Of a stretch of DNA of 64,000 nt, positions 46,900 to 55,253 are shown in pieces. The notes beneath the pieces were generated by a model. The model saw nothing but the letters and a program-made list of their open reading frames with translations, had not been told where the DNA came from and made no database searches. Numbering within the stretch: position 1 is the first letter of the stretch; every line of letters starts with the position of its first letter. The translations under genes and the position numbers were made by a program. The stretch is from NCBI GenBank assembly GCA_017447265.1, contig JAFSOA010000009.1, positions 1 to 64,000 on the forward strand, read 5' to 3'. This stretch comes from Bacteroidales bacterium (GTDB taxonomy: Bacteria > Bacteroidota > Bacteroidia > Bacteroidales > UBA932).

Positions 46900-47731
46900 A
46901 GCGATCTTCGTCCTATTCCTGTCGGTCCTCCCGCTGCGGGCGCAGGAGACGGAGTTGCTGTGGACCGGTGAATGGCATCACGAAGTTGTGGCCGAGGGGA
47001 TTACGCTGCACTGTGCGGCTTTCAAGGGCACGTTGTTCGATGCGAATCAGTATCTCTGTGTACTGGAGGTGGCGCCGGGGGCGCGGTTCGACATCGTGCC
47101 GGCCGGGGAACGCACGCTCGAGAAAACGACGGCGCTGGCCGGACGTTACGGCGCCGTCGCGGCCATCAACGGCTCTTTCTTCAATATGAAGGCGCCCTAC
47201 GGTTCGGTCAACTACCTGCGCGTCGACGGCGAGGAACTGGCGCCGAATGCCTATGACGGCTACGAGAATAAAACCGGAGGCCGCAGCACGCGGCAGACCG
47301 GTGCCGTTGCGACGTTCAAAGGGGGGCTGTACGTGCTCAAGGCGGATGCCATCGCCCGCTGGGAGCGGGACATCGAAGCGGAAGACGTCGTGACGACGGG
47401 TCCGATGCTGCTGATCGGCGGCGAACGCGAGCCGATTGTCGTCAACGATTTCAATACGCGGCGCAATCCGCGCACGGCGGTCGGCCGCCGGAGCGACGGG
47501 ACGGTGCTGCTTGTGGTGGCCGACGGCCGCAACGCCGAGGCGGCCGGCCTGACGATGCCGGAATTGCAGCAGGTGATGCAGGCGCTGGGTTGTGCCGATG
47601 CTGTCAACCTCGACGGCGGCGGCTCCACCGCCATGGTCGTACGCGGCAAGGTCGTCAATCATCCCAGCGACAACCGTCGCTTCGACGCCGCTGGCGAACG
47701 TGCTGTCGCCAACGCGATCATTGTCCGCTGA
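46874..47731 (+). CDS. Secreted phosphodiester glycosidase (NAGPA domain)
   Basis: A 285-residue protein with a signal peptide (about 1-24) ending LPLRAQ. NAGPA-family motifs are AAINGSFFNMKAPYGS, RNPRTAVGRRSDGTVLLVVADGR (split) and NLDGGGSTAMVV near the C-terminus. The family cleaves phosphodiester-linked sugars; bacterial members are linked to peptidoglycan or teichoic-type polymers, so cell-wall processing is inference. The ATG at 46874 begins the signal peptide and sits inside a dispersed palindrome. An in-frame ATG at 46703 would add 57 low-complexity residues from repeats and is rejected. Confidence 0.85.
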   Translation: MPGLIRHLIAIFVLFLSVLPLRAQETELLWTGEWHHEVVAEGITLHCAAFKGTLFDANQYLCVLEVAPGARFDIVPAGERTLEKTTALAGRYGAVAAINGSFFNMKAPYGSVNYLRVDGEELAPNAYDGYENKTGGRSTRQTGAVATFKGGLYVLKADAIARWERDIEAEDVVTTGPMLLIGGEREPIVVNDFNTRRNPRTAVGRRSDGTVLLVVADGRNAEAAGLTMPELQQVMQALGCADAVNLDGGGSTAMVVRGKVVNHPSDNRRFDAAGERAVANAIIVR

Positions 47732-47739
47732 TCCGGCCC

Positions 47740-48405
47740 TCACGCCAGCACGGCGTGGAGGACGTCGAGCGATTTGGCGTCGATGGTGGTGCCCAGGTGG
47801 TGGGAAAGATACTGTAACATTTTGCGGGAAAAGGCCTGGCGGCGGTCGGCGGAAAGCGGAATGGCCATCGCCGTCTCGAAAGGCGAACGGAGCAGCAGCC
47901 GGAGCAGGTCTGTCTCCGCCGGTGTGAAAAGGCCTTGCGGCTCCACCGGATCGCCCGGCATGAAGCCCAGCTGCACGGCATAACTCACCAGAAACCAGAG
48001 CGGGAAGTTGGCTACGCTGCCCCTTTCCCGGTCCAGCATGTCAATCGCCTCGCAAAGCCAGTCAAAAAACTGCGGATCGGCGAGTTCCGTGGTGAAGCTG
48101 CGGTAGAGCACCTCGCTGAGAAACATGGCCACGCTGCTTTTCACGCGGTTGGCGCGGATCTCATGCAGCACGGCGGCGGGCTCCCATTCACGCAGCCACG
48201 CCAGCGAACTCCTGGGCGATTCGGCGCTCACCACGTCGAGCACGCTGAGCGGATAGAAAGCCGCTACGGCGTTCCCGCGCTTGATGCCGCGCACGAGAAA
48301 GCTGCGGCGTCCGCTCTGCGCGTCGATGGCGTGCAGCACGACGCTCGATTCGGCGTATTTCGTCAGATGGAGGACGACGATCCGGGATTTTGCAACAGAT
48401 GGCAT
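47740..48405 (-). CDS. recO: DNA repair protein RecO
   Basis: A 221-residue RecO. The N-terminal OB fold carries SRIVVLHLTKYAESSVVLHAI and RRSFLVRGIKRG. The helical C-terminal part contains LSEVLYRSF and LWFLVSYAVQLGFMP. RecO anneals single strands and loads RecA in the RecFOR pathway. Zinc-type cysteines found in some RecO proteins are absent, as is common in Bacteroidota. Its 5' end overlaps the rdgB 3' end by 43 nt in another frame. Confidence 0.88.
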   Translation of the reverse strand: MPSVAKSRIVVLHLTKYAESSVVLHAIDAQSGRRSFLVRGIKRGNAVAAFYPLSVLDVVSAESPRSSLAWLREWEPAAVLHEIRANRVKSSVAMFLSEVLYRSFTTELADPQFFDWLCEAIDMLDRERGSVANFPLWFLVSYAVQLGFMPGDPVEPQGLFTPAETDLLRLLLRSPFETAMAIPLSADRRQAFSRKMLQYLSHHLGTTIDAKSLDVLHAVLA

Positions 48406-48968
48406 TGCAGCAGGCGCATGGCCTTTCCGCGGTGGGAAAGCCGGTTCTTTTCTTCAATGGAAATCTCGGCGATGGTCAGGTCGAGACCTTCTGGAACAAA
48501 AATTGAATCATAGCCGAAACCTTGGACGCCTTCGCTCTCCTGCAGGGCGATATGACCTTCGCAGGTTCCTTCGAAAACGTGGAGCCTGCCGTCCTGGATG
48601 AGCGATACGACACAGCGGAAACGCGCGGTCCGCTTTTCGAAAGGCAGTCCTTCGAGTTCTTTGAGCAGCCTGCGGCGATTGGCGGCAGGGTCCTTGTCAC
48701 TGCCGGCATAGCGGGCTGAATAGACCCCCGGCGCACCGCCGAGCGCATCGACTTCGAGGCCGGTGTCGTCGGCGAAACAGTCCTCCTGAAACAGGTTCCA
48801 GACGGCACAGGCTTTCTGGATGGAGTTGCCGCGGAGGGTGTCGTGGGTTTCGGGGAGGTCGCCCGGGAAACCGAGCGAAGCCGGTGTCCGTACCTGGAAG
48901 GCGGGTCCCAGAATTACCTGGGCTTCTTCCTGCTTGTGCGGATTGTTGGTGGCAAAGATGAGCTTCAT
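48363..48968 (-). CDS. rdgB: Non-canonical purine NTP pyrophosphatase (Ham1/RdgB)
   Basis: A 201-residue inosine/xanthosine triphosphatase. Family motifs are IFATNNPHKQEEAQ at the start, CFADDTGLEVDALGGAPGVYSARYAG (split, about 65-90), GFGYDSIFVPEG, and the late KNRLSHRGKA. It removes ITP/dITP and XTP from the nucleotide pool. The long overlap with recO suggests coupled translation. The ATG at 48968 is 19 nt from a TATCTTTG element. Confidence 0.95.
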   Translation of the reverse strand: MKLIFATNNPHKQEEAQVILGPAFQVRTPASLGFPGDLPETHDTLRGNSIQKACAVWNLFQEDCFADDTGLEVDALGGAPGVYSARYAGSDKDPAANRRRLLKELEGLPFEKRTARFRCVVSLIQDGRLHVFEGTCEGHIALQESEGVQGFGYDSIFVPEGLDLTIAEISIEEKNRLSHRGKAMRLLQCHLLQNPGSSSSI

Positions 48969-48987
48969 GGCAAATGCTTAGGAGAAC

Positions 48988-49016
48988 CAAAGATACGGAT
49001 AAAATTGCTATTTTTG
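48988..49016. promoter_or_regulatory. Divergent -7 elements for rdgB-recO and the Ctp protease
   Basis: CAAAGATA (48988-48995) reads TATCTTTG leftward toward rdgB. TATTTTTG (49009-49016) points right and ends 8 nt before the protease ATG. Confidence 0.55.
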
Positions 49017-49024
49017 TGCGTTAT

Positions 49025-50608
49025 ATGAGCAGACAGATGAAAAGAATGATGAAAGGGACGGCCCTGGCCGTCGTACTGTTGCTGGGTGTCGCCGCTCCGC
49101 AGGGGCGGGCGCAGAGCCAGCACTTCAAACTGGGACAGAGCATGGAAATCGAGTATGCCGTGCTGCAGGAACTGGCACAGGCTTACGTCGACACCATCCA
49201 GTTCGACAAGATGATTCTTTCCGGGGTGCGGGCGATGCTTGCCTCGCTCGACCCGTATACGGTATACATCTCTGAAGAAGAAGGCGACGACTTCGAGCTG
49301 ATGACCACCGGCAACTATGGTGGCGTGGGGTCGCTGATCCGCAAGCTGCCCGGCGAGGGCGTGCGCATCATCGAGCCGTACGAGAATTCGCCGGCCACCA
49401 AGGCCGGCCTCCAGCCCGGCGACATGATCCTGGAAATCGACGGCCTTCCCGTCTATGACGAGACTTCTGAACAGAGTTCGGGACGCATGAAGGGACAGCC
49501 GGGTACGGACGTGCAGTTCAAGGTGGTCAAGGGCCGTACGAAAGATACCGTCGACCTCGTGGTCACACGCGAGCGCATCCATGTGTCGGACATCGCCTAC
49601 GCCGGCATCTACCGCGACGACATCGGCTACATCCTGCTCTCCGGCTTCACGGCCAATATGGCCGAGGAATTCAAGGAGGCCGTCCGCCAGCTCAAGGAAG
49701 CGGGTGCCAGGCGACTGGTCATCGACCTGCGCGACAATGGCGGCGGCGTGATGGACGAAGCCATCAACCTCGTCTCGACCTTCGTGCCCAAGGGTACGCT
49801 GGTGGTGTCGTCGAAGGGCCGTGTGGAAGAGATGAACCGCCAGTACCTGACCACCGAGGCGCCGCTCGATACGACCATGCCGCTGCTGGTCATGGTCAAC
49901 GGCCATTCCGCTTCCGCGTCGGAGATCACGGCCGGCGCCCTGCAGGACCTGAAGCGCGCCACTATCGCCGGCGAGCGTTCGTTCGGCAAGGGCCTCATCC
50001 AGTCCGTGCGCCCCATGCCGTACAACTCCCAGATGAAACTCACCACCGGCAAGTACTACACGCCGAGCGGACGCTGCGTGCAGGCCATCGACTATAGCAA
50101 CCGTCACGAAGACGGCTCGCTCGACAAGGATCCGGGCGGCGGCATCGCCCCCGACATCGAAGTGACCAGCCCGCTGCTGAGCCGCCCCACGGCGTCGCTC
50201 GTGTACTACGACATTCTCGGCTCCTATGCCATCGAATACTTCCTGGCCCACAAGAGTATCGACCGCGACTTCCACCTGAGCGATGCGGAATATGAAGACT
50301 TCGTGCACTATGCCGCCGCCCAGGACTTCGACGCCCGCACCGCCGCCCAGACCGCGCTCGACCAGATGATCAAGGCCGCCAAGGCCGAAGATCTCTATGA
50401 CAATTACAAAGAGGAGATCGAAGCGCTGCAGAAGAAGGTCAACATGGACAAGGAAACGGTGCTGCGCGCCAAGAAAGACGAGATCCAGCCTCTTCTCGAA
50501 CAGGAGATAGTCACCTGCTATTACTTCAACCGCGCCAGCGTGCCGGTGGCCCTCCGCTACGACGGGCAGCTTCGGGAAGCTGTCGACAAATGGCTGTCCC
50601 GGCAGTGA
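49025..50608 (+). CDS. S41 carboxy-terminal processing protease (Ctp/Prc)
   Basis: A 527-residue periplasmic serine protease. A signal peptide (about 1-30) is followed by a helical region, a PDZ domain (about 90-170, GGVGSLI and AGLQPGDMILEIDG) and the S41 catalytic core. The core includes DLRDNGGG, the nucleophile in GHSASASEI, and the general-base lysine in ERSFGKGLIQ. The family trims the C-termini of envelope proteins. The start at 49025 fits both signal peptide and promoter. The final ~70 residues are an alpha-helical extension. Confidence 0.93.
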   Translation: MSRQMKRMMKGTALAVVLLLGVAAPQGRAQSQHFKLGQSMEIEYAVLQELAQAYVDTIQFDKMILSGVRAMLASLDPYTVYISEEEGDDFELMTTGNYGGVGSLIRKLPGEGVRIIEPYENSPATKAGLQPGDMILEIDGLPVYDETSEQSSGRMKGQPGTDVQFKVVKGRTKDTVDLVVTRERIHVSDIAYAGIYRDDIGYILLSGFTANMAEEFKEAVRQLKEAGARRLVIDLRDNGGGVMDEAINLVSTFVPKGTLVVSSKGRVEEMNRQYLTTEAPLDTTMPLLVMVNGHSASASEITAGALQDLKRATIAGERSFGKGLIQSVRPMPYNSQMKLTTGKYYTPSGRCVQAIDYSNRHEDGSLDKDPGGGIAPDIEVTSPLLSRPTASLVYYDILGSYAIEYFLAHKSIDRDFHLSDAEYEDFVHYAAAQDFDARTAAQTALDQMIKAAKAEDLYDNYKEEIEALQKKVNMDKETVLRAKKDEIQPLLEQEIVTCYYFNRASVPVALRYDGQLREAVDKWLSRQ

Positions 50609-50641
50609 TTCTTCCGTTTCCGGCAGCCTGCCGCCAGGCGC

Positions 50642-51874
50642 TTACTTGAACAGATAGACCTTGTCGCCCCGGCGGACTTTTTCCGGGACAGGGATGGAGC
50701 AGAGGTCGCCTTTGGCGGCCTCTTCCAGGATATGCGCATCGTCGAGCCGGATCTCGGCCGGACTGACTTCCAGCACGCCGGTGGTGGACCCGCAGATCAG
50801 TAGCGGATCGCCCACCCGGAACGACCCTGTCTCCAGCAGGATCTCCGCCACGCCGAGCCGGGCGTAATAGTCCGTCACGCGACCCAGGTAGACTTTCGTG
50901 CGGGATGCCTGGTTGCCGTAGACGCTGCTCCATTCGCCCAGCCGGGCGCCCTGGTAGTAGCCGTCCCAGAAACCGCGGTTGAACACGGTCGCCAGGCGCT
51001 CTTTCAGCGCTTGTGCCAGCGCCGGCGTGAAAGCCCCCTTCTCGACGGCATCCGCCGCTTCGCGGTAGGCACCCGCCGCCGTCTTGACGTATTCCGCGCT
51101 GCGCGCCCGTCCCTCGATCTTGAACACCGACACGCCCGCCGCTGCCATCTTGTCGAGAAACTCGATGGTACACAGGTCTTTGGGCGACATGATGTATTGG
51201 TTGTCGATGTGCAGCTGCCGCCCGGAATCCAGGTCCGTCACCTCGTAGCCGCGCCGGCACACCTGGTAGCAGTTGCCCCGGTTGGCCGACGCTGCATGCT
51301 CATGGAGCGACAGGTAGCATTTCCCCGAAACAGCCATGCACAGGGCTCCGTGGCAGAACATCTCGATCTGTACCGGACGGCCCGAAGGACCGCAGAGGCC
51401 CTCACGGTCGATGGCTTCCCGGATGGCCTTCACCTGGTGCAGGTTGAGCTCGCGGGCCAGCACGACTACGTCGGCGAACTGGCTGTAGAAACGCAGGCTT
51501 TCCAGGTTGGAGATGCTCAGCTGCGTGGAGATGTGCACTTCAAGTCCGCGGGCGCGGGCGGCGGCGATGGCAGCCATGTCGGAGCAGATTACGGCGCTGA
51601 CGCCGGCTTCGGCGGCGGCATCGAGCACTTCCCGCATGGCCGGCAAATCCTCGTCGTAGAGGGTGATATTGAGGGTCAGATAGCTGCGCAGGCCTTTATC
51701 CCGGCAGATCGCGCAGACTTGACGAAGGTCTTCCGGTGCAAAGTTGTTGGCGGAATGTGAACGCATGTTGAGCCGGCCGATGCCGAAATACACGGAGTCG
51801 GCACCGCCCTGGATGGCCGCCTGCAGGCATTCGAAATTGCCCGCCGGCGCCATGATCTCAAGCTTATTTTTCAC
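50642..51874 (-). CDS. U32 family peptidase-like protein (TrhP/YegQ type)
   Basis: A 410-residue protein with the U32 signature EMFCHGALCMAVSGKCYLS (about 175-193), continued by NRGNCYQVCRR. The four cysteines suggest an Fe-S or metal site. The N-terminal barrel starts IMAPAGNFECLQAAIQGGADSVYFG (split). In E. coli and Bacillus, TrhP-type members take part in tRNA U34 5-hydroxylation; others are linked to ubiquinone synthesis, so the exact role is inferred. It overlaps the upstream prenyl synthase by 11 nt and is co-transcribed. Confidence 0.87.
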   Translation of the reverse strand: MKNKLEIMAPAGNFECLQAAIQGGADSVYFGIGRLNMRSHSANNFAPEDLRQVCAICRDKGLRSYLTLNITLYDEDLPAMREVLDAAAEAGVSAVICSDMAAIAAARARGLEVHISTQLSISNLESLRFYSQFADVVVLARELNLHQVKAIREAIDREGLCGPSGRPVQIEMFCHGALCMAVSGKCYLSLHEHAASANRGNCYQVCRRGYEVTDLDSGRQLHIDNQYIMSPKDLCTIEFLDKMAAAGVSVFKIEGRARSAEYVKTAAGAYREAADAVEKGAFTPALAQALKERLATVFNRGFWDGYYQGARLGEWSSVYGNQASRTKVYLGRVTDYYARLGVAEILLETGSFRVGDPLLICGSTTGVLEVSPAEIRLDDAHILEEAAKGDLCSIPVPEKVRRGDKVYLFK

Positions 51875-52841
51875 GGTGGATGAGTCTTTCGGCGAACTGC
51901 TCGAGGTTGCGGGTCTGCCAGGGCGCGAAACCGGCCTGGGCGAGTGAGGCCAGCGCCTTCCGGTGCCAGGCCAGGATCTCTTCTTCTGCGGCTTCCTTCA
52001 CGCCCATTTCCGTATAGAACATCCGGACAGCCTCGACCTTGAACGCGCGCTCCTCTTCTCCTATCTGCATGAGTTTCTCCAGCTGCAGTTTCTGCTCGCT
52101 GCCGGCGCGGCGGAAGCATTCCACCAGCAGCCAGGTCTTCTTGTTGTTGACGATGTCGCCGCCGATCTTCTTGCCGAAGACCTTCTCGTTGCCGAAGGTG
52201 TCGAGGTAGTCGTCGGTGATCTGGAACGCGATGCCCAGCTGATAGCCGAACTTGTAGAGCGCGTCGCACACCCCGATGGAAGCGCCGCCGATCAGGGCGC
52301 CCATCTTCGCGGCGCAAGCCAGCAGCACGGCGGTCTTCAACCCGATCATCGACAGGTAGTCGTCCATCGTGATGAGGGGCAGCGTCTCGAAATCCATGTC
52401 GTACTGCTGTCCTTCGCACACCTGGACGGCCGTCTCGGAGAAGAGGTTCATCACCTTGGGCAGGATGTCCTGCGGGGCGTACGCCAGATACTTGTACGCC
52501 AGGATCGACATCACGTCGCCCGAAAGGATGGCCACTTCCTCATTCCATTTCTTGTAGACGGTGGGGTGGCCGCGCCGGGTGTCGGAACGGTCCATGATGT
52601 CGTCGTGGATGAGGGTGAATTCGTGGAAAACCTCCAGGGCCATGGCCGGAAAGATGATGGCATTGCCCATGTCTTCGCTCAACAGGTTGTAGGAGAGCAG
52701 GCAGAGCTTGGGGCGGATACGCTTGCCGCCGATGGCCATCATGTAGCCGATGGGGTCATACAAATTGGAGGGTTCCCGCTTTACGTGCTGGAGCTTCGAG
52801 CAGTTTTCTACGATGCGGTCAATTTCTTCGAGGGTGTACAT
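51864..52841 (-). CDS. Trans polyprenyl diphosphate synthase
   Basis: A 325-residue all-helical isoprenyl synthase. The first aspartate-rich motif is LIHDDIMD (about 77-84) followed by RRGHPTV. The second is ITDDYLD (about 207-213). GGKRIRP binds the allylic or homoallylic substrate. Product length (farnesyl to octaprenyl) is not decided by inspection; menaquinone side-chain synthesis is a likely use. Its promoter TAACTTTG (52862-52869, minus strand) is 20 nt upstream. Confidence 0.92.
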   Translation of the reverse strand: MYTLEEIDRIVENCSKLQHVKREPSNLYDPIGYMMAIGGKRIRPKLCLLSYNLLSEDMGNAIIFPAMALEVFHEFTLIHDDIMDRSDTRRGHPTVYKKWNEEVAILSGDVMSILAYKYLAYAPQDILPKVMNLFSETAVQVCEGQQYDMDFETLPLITMDDYLSMIGLKTAVLLACAAKMGALIGGASIGVCDALYKFGYQLGIAFQITDDYLDTFGNEKVFGKKIGGDIVNNKKTWLLVECFRRAGSEQKLQLEKLMQIGEEERAFKVEAVRMFYTEMGVKEAAEEEILAWHRKALASLAQAGFAPWQTRNLEQFAERLIHREK

Positions 52842-52861
52842 AATCGCAACGGTTTATCCAA

Positions 52862-52869
52862 CAAAGTTA
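52862..52869 (-). promoter_or_regulatory. -7 promoter element for the prenyl synthase operon
   Basis: CAAAGTTA reads TAACTTTG on the minus strand, 20 nt before the ATG at 52841. Confidence 0.5.
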
Positions 52870-52900
52870 ATCATTTCCCCGTCATTTCTGTAGAATAATC

Positions 52901-52929
52901 CGTCATTCCGGTCTTGCCCCGGAATCTAT
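52901..52929 (+). repeat. Dispersed palindromic repeat, copy B
   Basis: CGTC is followed by ATTCCGG-TCTTGCC-CCGGAAT (52905-52925), a perfect 7-bp hairpin with the same 7-nt loop length as copy A at 46870. The stem differs from copy A by a compensatory change (G-C to T-A). A diverged partial copy, CGTCATTTCTG, precedes it at 52880. Confidence 0.7.
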
Positions 52930-52944
52930 ATCACAGATAATCCG

Positions 52945-52952
52945 TATATTTG
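52945..52952 (+). promoter_or_regulatory. -7 promoter element for rsgA
   Basis: TATATTTG ends 5 nt before the rsgA ATG, predicting a leaderless or near-leaderless message. Confidence 0.6.
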
Positions 52953-52957
52953 CAGCG

Positions 52958-53875
52958 ATGGAAAAAGGCATCGCAACGGTTGTAAAGCACACGGGAAGCC
53001 ATTACTTGCTCTCCGTGCTGCCCGAATGGAACCCCTTCCCGGCGGTCATCCGGGGCAAGTTGCGCCTGTCCGGCACCAAGACCACCAATCCGGTCGCCGT
53101 CGGCGACCGCGTGGAATTCGAAGGCGAGACCATCACCCGGATCCTGCCCCGCAAGAATTACATCATCCGCCGCTCCACCAACCTGAGCCGCGAAAGCCAT
53201 ATCATCGCCGCGAACCTCGACCGCGTGCTGCTGCTGGTCACCATCATCCTGCCCGAGACCAAGCTGGCTTTCGTCGACCGCTTCCTTGTGACCTGCGAAG
53301 CCTATGGCATCCGCCCCGTGATCCTGGTCAACAAGACCGATCTCTACACGGAGCCTGTACTGCAGGAGCAACTCGCCGCTTTCAAGGCACTCTACCGGAA
53401 TGCGGGCTACGAGGTGCTGGAGATTTCCGCCCGGACGGGCGCGGGGGTCGCGCAGGTGCGGGCCCTCTGCCGCGACGGGCTGACCCTCTTTTCCGGCGCC
53501 TCCGGCGTCGGCAAGTCCTCCCTGCTGAAAGCCCTCGATCCCAGCCTCGATCCGAAGATCGGCGAGATCTCACTGAGCCATCTGCAGGGCAAGCATACCA
53601 CCACCTTTTACGAGATGCATCCGCTGTCCGGCGGCGGTTACGTCATTGATACGCCGGGTATCCGGGGTTTCGGCCTGGTCGACATCGAGGCCGAGGAACT
53701 CAGCACCTATTTTCCCGAGATGCTGCGCGTCATGGACGACTGCCGCTTCAAGCCCTGCACGCACACGCATGAGCCGGGCTGCGCCGTCAAGGCGGCGCTG
53801 GAGGCCGGCACCATCTCCCCCGAGCGTTACAACTCTTATCTGGGGATGCTGGAAGAAGAGCACAAGTACCGTTAA
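52958..53875 (+). CDS. rsgA: Ribosome small-subunit GTPase RsgA
   Basis: A 305-residue circularly permuted GTPase that checks 30S maturation. After an N-terminal OB fold come the G motifs in permuted order: NKTD (about 125-128), SARTG, the P-loop GASGVGKSS (about 184-192), and DTPG (about 230-233). A C-terminal zinc knuckle follows (CRFKPCTHTHEPGC). The length is normal. The MATE gene starts on the base after the stop. Confidence 0.97.
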   Translation: MEKGIATVVKHTGSHYLLSVLPEWNPFPAVIRGKLRLSGTKTTNPVAVGDRVEFEGETITRILPRKNYIIRRSTNLSRESHIIAANLDRVLLLVTIILPETKLAFVDRFLVTCEAYGIRPVILVNKTDLYTEPVLQEQLAAFKALYRNAGYEVLEISARTGAGVAQVRALCRDGLTLFSGASGVGKSSLLKALDPSLDPKIGEISLSHLQGKHTTTFYEMHPLSGGGYVIDTPGIRGFGLVDIEAEELSTYFPEMLRVMDDCRFKPCTHTHEPGCAVKAALEAGTISPERYNSYLGMLEEEHKYR

Positions 53876-55192
53876 ATGGCCTTTCGCAATCCCATCAACC
53901 GGGAAGTGGTCCGCCTCGCCGTGCCGAGCATCCTGGCCAACATCACGGTACCCCTGGTGGGTATCGTGGACACGGCCATCGCCGGGCACCTGGGCGACGC
54001 CGTGCTGATCGGCGGCATCGCCGTCGGCACCATGCTCTTCGACCTGCTCTACTGGAACATGGGCTTCCTGCGGGTAGGCACGGGCGGTATCACGGCCCAG
54101 GCCTTCGGCCGCGGCGACCTGAAGGCCGCGATCGGCACATTCTCCCAGGGCATCGCCACCGCCATCGTGGCTTCCATGCTGGTGCTGGCCATCCAATGGC
54201 TGTTTGCGGAGGGCATGTTCCTGCTGGTGGACTGCTCGCCCGAAGTGGAGCACATCGCCCGCAGCTATTTCTTCATTCGGGTCTGGGCGGCGCCCGCCAC
54301 GCTGTCGCTCTTTGTGTTCAAGGGCTGGTTCATCGGCATGCAGAACACGGTGTTTCCGATGATCGTGGACCTGTGGGTCAATCTCGTCAATATGCTGGCG
54401 AGCTGGCTTCTGTCGTACTATACGCCGCTGGGCATCAACGGGGTGGCTGTCGGCACGCTGATTGCGCAATGGACGGGGCTGGTGCTGGCTTTCCTGCTGA
54501 TGCGGGCCCGCTACCGGCCGATGATGCAGCAGACCACCATCCTGCACAGCATGAAGTGGAAGTATTTCCGTATCTTCTTCTCCATCAATAGTTTCCTCTT
54601 TATCCGTTCCCTGCTGATGCTGGTCGTGTACGAAGGGTTCACCATCTTCGCCGCCCGCTTCGGCGACGTGGAACTGGCCGTCAGCTCGGTGATGATGCAC
54701 CTGCTGCTGCTCTATTCGTATTTCGTCGACGGGTTCGCCTATGCCGGCGAAGCCCTGACGGGGCGTTTTATCGGTGAACAGGACCGTCACTCGCTGAACC
54801 AGACGGTGAAATATGTCTTTTTCTGGGGTTCGGTCATCGGGGTCGTGTCCACTGTGGCTTATGCGGTCTTCCCCCGGTCGATCATCGGTATCCTGACCGA
54901 CAATCCGGCGGTCATCACCGCCAGTGAACCCTATCTGTTCTGGTTGCTGCTTATGCCCTTGCTCAGCTGCGTGGCTTTCATCTGGGACGGCATCTACGTG
55001 GGCGCCACGGCATCCCGTTCGCTGATGATCTGCATGATCTGGTCGGCCGGCCTGTTCATCGCCGCTTTCTACCTGTGTGAACCCCGCTTTGGCGCCCAGG
55101 CGCTCTACATCGCGTACTTCGTGCATCTCGTGGTTCGCTCCGTCTACATGACCCTCGCCGCTCCGCGGAGTGTTTGGACGAAGTTGTCATGA
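53876..55192 (+). CDS. MATE family efflux transporter
   Basis: A 438-residue protein with 12 predicted membrane helices in two related halves. It resembles the DinF-like branch of the MATE (MOP superfamily) exporters: PSILANITVPLVGIVDTAIAGHLG at the start (split) and TGGITAQAFGRGD. Cation-driven export of drugs or metabolites is the family role; substrate is unknown. It starts directly after the rsgA stop and is probably translated by coupling. Its stop overlaps a third, degenerate copy of the dispersed palindrome. Confidence 0.92.
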   Translation: MAFRNPINREVVRLAVPSILANITVPLVGIVDTAIAGHLGDAVLIGGIAVGTMLFDLLYWNMGFLRVGTGGITAQAFGRGDLKAAIGTFSQGIATAIVASMLVLAIQWLFAEGMFLLVDCSPEVEHIARSYFFIRVWAAPATLSLFVFKGWFIGMQNTVFPMIVDLWVNLVNMLASWLLSYYTPLGINGVAVGTLIAQWTGLVLAFLLMRARYRPMMQQTTILHSMKWKYFRIFFSINSFLFIRSLLMLVVYEGFTIFAARFGDVELAVSSVMMHLLLLYSYFVDGFAYAGEALTGRFIGEQDRHSLNQTVKYVFFWGSVIGVVSTVAYAVFPRSIIGILTDNPAVITASEPYLFWLLLMPLLSCVAFIWDGIYVGATASRSLMICMIWSAGLFIAAFYLCEPRFGAQALYIAYFVHLVVRSVYMTLAAPRSVWTKLS

Positions 55193-55217
55193 CGGGATTC
55201 CCCGTTCCGGATCAAGT
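55188..55217 (-). repeat. Degenerate dispersed repeat, copy C (inverted)
   Basis: TCCGGATCAAG at 55207-55217 is the complement of the CTTGATCCGG core of copy A, and GTCATGACGGGATTCC precedes it. It overlaps the MATE stop codon. The hairpin is less perfect than in copies A and B. Confidence 0.45.
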
Positions 55218-55241
55218 TTCGCTTTTCTAAACAGAAAGTTT

Positions 55242-55249
55242 TATCTTTA
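55242..55249 (+). promoter_or_regulatory. Variant -7 element for the phospholipase-D-like gene
   Basis: TATCTTTA differs from consensus only at the last base and ends 4 nt before the GTG start at 55254. Confidence 0.45.
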
Positions 55250-55253
55250 CAGC

